A stretch of DNA of 64,000 nucleotides. Origin: Elusimicrobia bacterium GWA2_56_46. GTDB taxonomy: Bacteria > Elusimicrobiota > Elusimicrobia > Elusimicrobiales > UBA9959. Below, in pieces: positions 57,190-64,000 of this stretch. The notes beneath the pieces were generated by a model. The model was given only the letters and a program-made list of their open reading frames with translations, had not been told where the DNA came from and did not search any database. Positions within the stretch are counted from its first letter, which is position 1. Each line of letters begins with the position of its first letter. The DNA lies in NCBI GenBank assembly GCA_001799575.1, contig MGTT01000020.1, forward strand, positions 1 to 64,000, written 5' to 3'. A program made the position numbers and the translations under genes.

Positions 57190-59026
57190 GCAGGCGCTCC
57201 TTTATGGCGTCCAGGAAAATTTGGCCGTATTTTTCCAGCTTATGCTCGCCTATGCCTTTTATGACGCGCAGATCGTCCGGGGTTTGCGGCTTAGAGGCGG
57301 CCATTTCTATCAGCACGCTGTCATGAAAGATGACATAGGGCGGTATGCCCGCCTTATCCGCCATCTCGCGGCGCAAAGCGCGCAATTTCTCGAATAATTC
57401 CTCATCCCCCTCCAAAAAGGCAGCCGCCGCCTTTTTTAAGGCTTTGGGTTTTTTCTTGCCTTTTACTTTCGGCGGGACCGGGGAGCCAAGGCGCACCGTG
57501 CCCCGGCCGTTGCACAGGCCGCGGCCGGCGGCGGTGATGCGCAGCAGGGGATATTCCCCGTCTTCCGTAACTTCAAGGAACTCCTGCACCACAAGCTGGT
57601 CTATCCAGGAGCGGATGGAGGCCTCGCCGGCCTCTTTAAGCAGGCCGAAAACTTTAAGCTGGTCGTGGCCGTTGGCGGTCATGCGGTCGTTTACGCGGCC
57701 AAGGAGCAGGTTCACCACATAGCCCGTGCCGTAGCGGCCTTCGGCGCGCCAGGCCGCGCTTAAAACTTTTTTGGCGGTCAGCAGGGCCTCATCGTCCGGC
57801 AGACCTTTCGTCTCGCCCAGGCAGACATCGCAGTTACAGCAGTTTTCTCCGTTCCCCCCGGCCGCGGGGTACGGCGCGCCGAAATGTTCTGTCAGCAGGC
57901 GATGGCGGCACAGCGGGGACACGGCGTAACGGCCTATTTCGCGCAGTTGGCGTTCTATGGCGTGCTCGCGTTCGGGGGCAAGCTGGGCGTCTTTTTTCGC
58001 CAGATACCTGTGCGTGGCCAGATCCGACGCGGCGAAAAAAAGCGCGCACTCGGCGGGAAGGCCGTCACGTCCGGCGCGGCCGGATTCCTGCTGGTAATGT
58101 TCCACCGAGCGCGGCGTATTGGCGTGGATCACGTAACGGACATTGGAACGGTCTATGCCCATGCCGAAAGCTATGGTGGCTACGATTACATCAAGCCGCT
58201 CGTTCACGAAATCGTCTTGCGCCCGCCGCCGATCTTCGGCGCTCAGACCGGCATGGTAAGGCGCGCTGGAAACGCCTTCTTCCTTAAGTTTCGCGGCCAG
58301 ACGCTCCACATCTTTGCGGGTTTGCGCGTAGACTATGCCGCCCTCGCCTGGGTGGCGGCGCACCACCTCAAGCACCTGTTTGGACTGGTCACGGCGCGGG
58401 AAAGCACGGTAAATAAGGTTGGGGCGGTCCGGATGGCCTATAAGTATTTCCGGCGAACGCAGACCAAGCTGGGCGCGGATGTCGTTCTGCACCACGGGGG
58501 TTGCGGTGGCGGTAAGGGCCATGCGGGCGGCTTTCGGGAACCGGTCCAGCGCTTCCGTCAGACGGCGGTATTCGGGGCGGAATTCATGCCCCCAGTGGGA
58601 GACGCAGTGCGCCTCATCCACGGCCGCAAGTATCAGTCGGCCGGAGATGTCGTTCAGGATATCGCCGGCAAGCAGGCGTTCGGGGCTCACATAAAGCAGT
58701 TGGGTTTTGCCTTCGGCCAGCCGCTGCCAGGCCGCGCCGCGGTGGGCGGCTTTCAAATTAGAATGAAGCGCGTCGGCTTCGATGCCGGCCTCGCGCGCGG
58801 CCGCCACCTGGTCGTCCATCAGTGCGATAAGCGGGGAAACCACAAGCACAAGGCCCTTGCCCATAGCGGCGGGAAGCTGGTAGCACAGGCTCTTGCCGCC
58901 GCCGGTGGGCAGCACCACAAGGCAGTCCCGCCCGGCCAGCGCGGCTTCGATGGCCTCTTTCTGCAGCGGCTTAAAGGTATCATACCCCCACCGCTTTTTT
59001 AAAATCTCTTCAGGTGTCAGTTGCAT
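57179..59026 (-). CDS. recQ: ATP-dependent DNA helicase RecQ
   Basis: LVVLPTGGGKSLCYQLPA, DEAHCVSHWGHEFRPEYRRL, QQESGRAGRDGLPAECALFF, C-terminal HRDC. Confidence 0.95.
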   Translation of the reverse strand: MQLTPEEILKKRWGYDTFKPLQKEAIEAALAGRDCLVVLPTGGGKSLCYQLPAAMGKGLVLVVSPLIALMDDQVAAAREAGIEADALHSNLKAAHRGAAWQRLAEGKTQLLYVSPERLLAGDILNDISGRLILAAVDEAHCVSHWGHEFRPEYRRLTEALDRFPKAARMALTATATPVVQNDIRAQLGLRSPEILIGHPDRPNLIYRAFPRRDQSKQVLEVVRRHPGEGGIVYAQTRKDVERLAAKLKEEGVSSAPYHAGLSAEDRRRAQDDFVNERLDVIVATIAFGMGIDRSNVRYVIHANTPRSVEHYQQESGRAGRDGLPAECALFFAASDLATHRYLAKKDAQLAPEREHAIERQLREIGRYAVSPLCRHRLLTEHFGAPYPAAGGNGENCCNCDVCLGETKGLPDDEALLTAKKVLSAAWRAEGRYGTGYVVNLLLGRVNDRMTANGHDQLKVFGLLKEAGEASIRSWIDQLVVQEFLEVTEDGEYPLLRITAAGRGLCNGRGTVRLGSPVPPKVKGKKKPKALKKAAAAFLEGDEELFEKLRALRREMADKAGIPPYVIFHDSVLIEMAASKPQTPDDLRVIKGIGEHKLEKYGQIFLDAIKERLLES

Positions 59027-59074
59027 TTGTTTATACTGTTGCAAATTTTGCAACAGTTGTTTTCCGCTTTCACA

Positions 59075-62000
59075 CTATGAAGCATTAACCTCCGTCACTT
59101 TGCCGAGATCCACATAGGCCAGCGCGCCTTTTGCGGGTTTGGCGTAAACTTCGGAGATTATGGCCAGGTAATTCTTCATCTGGGGGGCGTACTTTCCGGT
59201 ATTTTCGCCGCCGGTCTTAAAATCGATCACGGTCACAAGATCCTTGTCTATTATCACGCGATCCATGCGGAACAGGGCGCCGGTTTTATCTATGAATTCC
59301 GCCTCAGTCAATATTTCTCTGCCTTTCTCATCCTTAAACCAGGGCCGTACTTCCGGCAGGTTGAGAAAATCAGCCAAAGTTTTCACGATCTTAGCTTCGT
59401 TAAACTTAAAAGGATATTTAGGAGCGAAGATCGAATATAACTCCTTTAGTCTGGAGCCCGGATTCTCCGCCTGTGACTTGTGACCTGTGTCTTGTGACCC
59501 GTAACCTGCCGACGCGGCATACGCCAGCATCTCGTGGACAAGCTCCCCCTCTGCCGTTTCAAAGAAACTTGTATAAGTGGGCTTCAGCGCTTCAAAGCGG
59601 ATCTCCGGGCGTACGCCGGCCGGGAGTATCTCCACGGCCTTTGAAGGTTTGCGGTCTCCGGGTTCGCGGGCATCGGGTTTGCCGGCCTCGGAAGTTTCAA
59701 AAAGATCCAGAAGCCCGGCTTCTTTTGCGGCGGTTTTACGGACTTTTTTAATTATCAGATTATAAAGCTCGTGCCGGGCGCGCGTGGAAATGACATACAG
59801 GACGTTCAGATCCTGGATCTTCTCATCCGCCTTCTTGTTTTCGTAAACCGGCCTGAGCCTGGCCGACACTTCGGCCGCGGACTTGGTGATGTGATAGACG
59901 TGTATTTCCCCGTCTTTTTCCTCGAAATACATGGGGTCGTTCCGATCGTGTTCGTCATACATCAAATTTATGACCACGGAAAAACCCAGGCCCTTGGACT
60001 TATGGAAAGTCATCACGCGCACCGCGTCCAGGTATTCCGGCAGGGCTATGGCGAAAACCGCGGCCTTGTCCTCGTCCGTGCCGGAGGCGTATTCGATGAA
60101 CGAGCGGGGGCTGGCGGCGCCTTCGGCCCCGAGCGAGGCGGCCGCGTCCAGAAAACGGGCCAGGAAAGCTGCCTCGTACGGAAAATTCTCGAACAGTTTA
60201 AAGCTGCCGTAAATAAGCGAGACCAGTTCGTAAAGCGGCAGATGGCCCACCTTGCGGAACGGTTCGTCCAGATATTTGTTCCAATACTCCTTATATTTCG
60301 GGTGATTGCGGAATTCCGCATACAGCAGCCCTGTGCCTTGTGTCTTGCGGCCTGTGTCCTGCGTCTTGCGGCCGATGCGCGATTGGAAAATAAAATCGCG
60401 CATCTCTCCGCGCGCAAGGCCGGTCAGGGCCGTGAAGATATCGCCGGTGATAAAAGCGGCGAAAGAAAGGTCGTCGGACGGGGTTTCCAGGAACCTGAGA
60501 TAGGCGAGAAGCTCCGCCACCACCTTGCGCTTCCTTATATCCAGCGAACCCAGCGACGCCGCGGGAATGCCGGCTTCGGTAAGCCATTCCACCACCGGCT
60601 CTATGCGTTTGTTCTTTTCCACCAGGATAGCTATCTCATTGAGCGGATAGCGCTCCAGCGCTCCGCGCACGGCCCTGAGCAGCGATTCTTTCTGCCGATC
60701 CGGCTCGGACAGGTCTTCCAGCTCCAGGATCTCGGTTTTAACATAACCGTGTTTCAGGCGTTCCGGACGAACGGACTGCGAATATGACGTAAGTTCCGTA
60801 AGATCTTCGCCTATAAGCTCCGGCGAGTTCTTGAGTTTTTCCCTGAAAAGGCCGTTAACGTAATTTAGAATTTCGCCGTCGGAACGGTAATTTACCGGCA
60901 GGTTTATGAGCTTAAGCCCGTCCTCCAGCGGTTCGAGGGAAATATGTGCGGTGTCCGGGACGCCGGTTTCGGCCAGATCCAGAAAACCGCGCATTATTTT
61001 ATAATCTGCGTTACGGAACATATAAATGGCCTGCTTTATGTCCCCCACCACGAAAAGGGAGCCGGTCTTTGAAAGAGATTCCTCCACCAGCGGGCGGATA
61101 ACGTCCCACTGCAGGCGGTTGGTGTCCTGGAACTCGTCTATCATAAAATGGCTTATGCGTTCGCCAAGTTTCAGGTATAACTCCGGCACATTGCCGGCAT
61201 TCACGTAGGCCGAAAGTTTTTTAGCTATATCGTTGATGTGGATGACGTCGGTCTTGCCGTGCTTTGCGCGCTCAAGCTCCGCCTTGAAGCGGCCGTACAT
61301 GCCGACGTAAGGGTGATAATAGGCCGCGGCGTTCAGTTCGGCGAGCCCTATGACCATGCCGCCCAGATTTTCCATATCGGCTTCCCAGCCGGCCGGAAAA
61401 TTCTTCTTTTTGACGCCGTTCAGTATGCCGTAGGTGAAGCTGTAGGAGGCCAGAAAATCGGTCAGCGTCCCGCTCTCTATGGCCGCGACGGAGCTTTCCT
61501 TGAAAAGTTCCGGTCTGGCGTAGCGCTGCCTGACAACGGCGCATTCCTTAAGCACCTCGCCGAATTTAGCTTTCAGGAGGGCCTCGGAATCTCCCGGCGG
61601 GGAGGCTATTACGCCCTCGGTCCGGCCTTCCTGGTTCAGGAAACTGTTGAAGTTCTCTTTGACGCGTTCGGCCGGGTTCCAGGGATAGGAACCGGTCTTG
61701 GGCAGCACCGCCAGGAACTTGTCCACGGTTTCGGCCGGGAGATCGGGCTTGCCTATGCGGGCAAACATGGAATAAAGGGCCAGGTCTATCAGGAGATCAT
61801 AGGCCATGGTGATCTCCGGGTTGAGCGGAAGTTTTAGCTCGTCCACGGAAGCGGCCATAACCCTGGCGAGAAAACTGTCTATGGTCTGTACGTGGAAGTC
61901 CGAATAATCTGCGATGACGCGCTCCACCAGGACGGCGGCCCGCTTATGGATCTCTTCGCGCGAAAGCGAGACCAGCCCAAGCGTCTCGTCCATTTTTCCG

Positions 62001-62257
62001 CAATTCTTATCCAGCGCCAGTTCTTTAAGCCATTTAAGTATGCGGACCTTCATCTCTTTGGCGGCGTTATTGGTGAAAGTGACGGCCAGGATGTTCTGGA
62101 GGCTGTTGCCTGGGACTTTGTTGGACAGGAGGAACTGGACGTACCGCTGGGCCAGGGTATAGGTTTTGCCTGAGCCGGCGGAGGCGCTGATAAGGAGCGC
62201 GTGCGGGAACTTAAGGTCCGTGTCCTTATCAAGAATGGGTTTATTACTTTCTGTCAT
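59075..62257 (-). CDS. AddA/UvrD-like helicase-nuclease
   Basis: ALLISASAGSGKTYTLAQRYVQFLL, VTFTNNAAKEMKVRI, MIDEFQDTNRLQW, C-terminal nuclease VIDFKTGG. Confidence 0.9.
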   Translation of the reverse strand: MTESNKPILDKDTDLKFPHALLISASAGSGKTYTLAQRYVQFLLSNKVPGNSLQNILAVTFTNNAAKEMKVRILKWLKELALDKNCGKMDETLGLVSLSREEIHKRAAVLVERVIADYSDFHVQTIDSFLARVMAASVDELKLPLNPEITMAYDLLIDLALYSMFARIGKPDLPAETVDKFLAVLPKTGSYPWNPAERVKENFNSFLNQEGRTEGVIASPPGDSEALLKAKFGEVLKECAVVRQRYARPELFKESSVAAIESGTLTDFLASYSFTYGILNGVKKKNFPAGWEADMENLGGMVIGLAELNAAAYYHPYVGMYGRFKAELERAKHGKTDVIHINDIAKKLSAYVNAGNVPELYLKLGERISHFMIDEFQDTNRLQWDVIRPLVEESLSKTGSLFVVGDIKQAIYMFRNADYKIMRGFLDLAETGVPDTAHISLEPLEDGLKLINLPVNYRSDGEILNYVNGLFREKLKNSPELIGEDLTELTSYSQSVRPERLKHGYVKTEILELEDLSEPDRQKESLLRAVRGALERYPLNEIAILVEKNKRIEPVVEWLTEAGIPAASLGSLDIRKRKVVAELLAYLRFLETPSDDLSFAAFITGDIFTALTGLARGEMRDFIFQSRIGRKTQDTGRKTQGTGLLYAEFRNHPKYKEYWNKYLDEPFRKVGHLPLYELVSLIYGSFKLFENFPYEAAFLARFLDAAASLGAEGAASPRSFIEYASGTDEDKAAVFAIALPEYLDAVRVMTFHKSKGLGFSVVINLMYDEHDRNDPMYFEEKDGEIHVYHITKSAAEVSARLRPVYENKKADEKIQDLNVLYVISTRARHELYNLIIKKVRKTAAKEAGLLDLFETSEAGKPDAREPGDRKPSKAVEILPAGVRPEIRFEALKPTYTSFFETAEGELVHEMLAYAASAGYGSQDTGHKSQAENPGSRLKELYSIFAPKYPFKFNEAKIVKTLADFLNLPEVRPWFKDEKGREILTEAEFIDKTGALFRMDRVIIDKDLVTVIDFKTGGENTGKYAPQMKNYLAIISEVYAKPAKGALAYVDLGKVTEVNAS
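59471..59510 (-). repeat. In-frame heptamer array in the AddA-like gene
   Basis: GTGACTT GTGACCT GTGTCTT GTGACCC GTAACCT, encoding GYGSQDTGHKSQAE. Confidence 0.7.
60329..60376 (-). repeat. In-frame heptamer array in the AddA-like gene
   Basis: CTGTGCC TTGTGTC TTGCGGC CTGTGTC CTGCGTC TTGCGGC, encoding RKTQDTGRKTQGTG. Confidence 0.7.
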
Positions 62258-62317
62258 ATAAAAAGGAGCCAGGCTCCTTTTGACGCAAGCGCGGTCATCG
62301 CAAAAATTGAAAAGCTT

Positions 62318-63688
62318 TTACTCAGGGCCGGTATTTTTTTCAGTCAGTTCGGCGGGGAGCGTTTTTTTGGTTTTTGCGCCCAGCTCCCTCAGATTCTCAA
62401 AGCGCCTGACCAGGTTGCCGGCGCCGTCGGTCAGCTTGTTCATGGCGTCGTCGCACGACCTGTGGGCGCTCTCCACGCTCTTTGACACGCTCTTAAAGTC
62501 TTCCACGAAACCGGCGAATTTATCGTAAAGCGCGCCGGCCTGCCGGGCTATCTCCATCGCATTATGGCTCTGCTTTTCCTGGTCCCAGATATGGGCGACC
62601 GTCCGGAACACGGGCAGAATGGTGGACGGGGTCACGATCATGATCTTTTTCTCCAGCGCGAATTTTAAAAGATTCTTGCCGTCCTTCCTGGCTTCCTCCA
62701 GCGCCAGCAGGTAAGCGGCTTCGAGCGGCATGAACATAAGCACGAAGTCCAGGCTGTTTATGCCGTGCAGGCTCTGGTAATCCTTGGAACTTAAGCCTTT
62801 TATATGGTTCTCCACCGCCTCAAGATGCCGGGCGGCGGCCCCGGCCCTTGCCGCGTCGTCCGAAGTGTTGAAATATTCAGAATAAGCCGTCAGGTTGACC
62901 TTGGAGTCCACGACCAGGTCTTTTTTGGAGGGCATCTTCACTATTATGTCGGGCTGCTTATCTTCTTTTTCCTCGCCCGCTTCCATAAATTTTTTCTGCA
63001 CCAGGAAATGTTCGCCCTGCTTCAGCCCCATCAGTTCCAGCGTTTCCTGCAGGACTACTTCGCCCCAGACGCCCTGAAATTTGGCTTTGCCCTTCAAAGC
63101 GTTGGTGAGGTTATTAGTGTCCTGCGTGACCTTATTATTGAGCTCGGTGAGGGTCTTTATCTGCTCCATCAGCGAAGCGGAGTGCCTGGAATCCTCGCTG
63201 TGGATCTGGTTTACGCGGGTCTCGAAAGCGATGAGTTTTTCCTTAAGCGGCGTCAGGACGGCCGCCATGCTCTCTCGACCCTGCTCAGAAAACTTTCTGG
63301 TCTTCTCTTCCAGGATCCTGTTGGCGAGGTTCTCAAAATCCGAGGACATTTTCTTCTGGAGAGACTCAAATTCCGTTTTTTCCTCAGCCCACCTTTTGGA
63401 AGCGGCGGACAGCTCAGCCTTCCTGGAGGCCAAATCCGAGTCCAGGCGCCTTACTTCCGCGCGCTCCGAAGCGAACTCTTTTTCTAATTTTTCAAGCGTC
63501 CCCTTGAGCATAGAGGCGGACTCCTGCGCTTTCGCTTTTTCTATAGCGAAACGGTCTTTTTCAGCCCTGAGCGCCTCCGCTTCCGCTGGGCCAAGCCCCG
63601 CCCCGCCGCTGATAAATTTATATTTCGCGTAGAACCAGACCGCCAGACCGCCCAGCAGCGCCCCCGCCAGAAATTTAAACACGTCCAT
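62318..63688 (-). CDS. rmuC: DNA recombination protein RmuC
   Basis: GVWGEVVLQETLELMGLKQGEHF, VDSKVNLTAYSEYFN, FVLMFMPLEAAYLLAL. Confidence 0.93.
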   Translation of the reverse strand: MDVFKFLAGALLGGLAVWFYAKYKFISGGAGLGPAEAEALRAEKDRFAIEKAKAQESASMLKGTLEKLEKEFASERAEVRRLDSDLASRKAELSAASKRWAEEKTEFESLQKKMSSDFENLANRILEEKTRKFSEQGRESMAAVLTPLKEKLIAFETRVNQIHSEDSRHSASLMEQIKTLTELNNKVTQDTNNLTNALKGKAKFQGVWGEVVLQETLELMGLKQGEHFLVQKKFMEAGEEKEDKQPDIIVKMPSKKDLVVDSKVNLTAYSEYFNTSDDAARAGAAARHLEAVENHIKGLSSKDYQSLHGINSLDFVLMFMPLEAAYLLALEEARKDGKNLLKFALEKKIMIVTPSTILPVFRTVAHIWDQEKQSHNAMEIARQAGALYDKFAGFVEDFKSVSKSVESAHRSCDDAMNKLTDGAGNLVRRFENLRELGAKTKKTLPAELTEKNTGPE

Positions 63689-64000
63689 ATATCCTCCGAT
63701 CATCTCATCCCGTAGAGACCTTCACCGAAAAGTCTTCCATTTTACCGAAGGTGTAGCCCCCGACCCGAAGCGCCGGAACGGCCGCTAAATACTCCGCCAG
63801 GATAACGATTTTGACCGCCAAACCGGACATTCCCGAGGCTTGCGGCGTGTATCATGCCCCTATATTGTAGAAAATTAAGGACGGGACGCCCTTAGTTAAT
63901 TAGCCAAATTGTCCGGCCTAGGAGCCTGTCCGACATAAGGAATTTTGGCTGCAATTGCCGGTTTTTGCCTGCGCCTTTGCGCCGCTCAACTCACAGTCTC

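Noticed and set aside
62263-62283. AAAAGGAGCCAGGCTCCTTTT downstream of the AddA-like start
   Set aside because: Resembles the D-type core (AGGAGCCAGGC) but is only a short palindrome; too short to call a fourth copy.
63720-64000. Terminal ~280 bp
   Set aside because: No ORF with recognisable content and no clear structure; the window ends before any judgement is possible.

Overview
The window is a gene-dense, GC-rich bacterial chromosome segment, read entirely by eye from the supplied sequence and ORF track. Gene content and order (leuS-lptE-holA, a split gcvPA/gcvPB glycine cleavage cluster, thyX, pilB-pilT-pilC) indicate a diderm bacterium. Elusimicrobiota is a guess I cannot test here. 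Roughly 55 protein genes are supportable, along with one tRNA-Phe and one complete IS element (20856-22490). Most coding regions are ordinary housekeeping genes. The unusual material is non-coding or repetitive. (1) Three diverged copies of a ~155-nt structured element (1904-2058 +, 36903-37060 -, 38544-38700 +) share conserved loop and 3' blocks, while the central 15-20 bp stem differs in sequence between copies but stays paired. (2) Two of those copies, each joined to a near-identical ~57-bp hairpin, form ~210-bp inverted ends around an AT-rich ~1.9-kb island carrying an M23 peptidase gene, directly after an unusually short uvrC. (3) At least 15 loci carry degenerate tandem arrays with a strict 7-nt period but different unit sequences. 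Many are arranged as dyads around AAGGAATTCCTT-like centres, and several lie in frame inside leuS and AddA/AddB-like genes. (4) A consensus-quality promoter has a G11 tract inside its 17-nt spacer, a candidate phase-variable switch for a secreted protein. (5) The leuS leader is a ~200-nt, strongly structured region with two mutually exclusive pairings.
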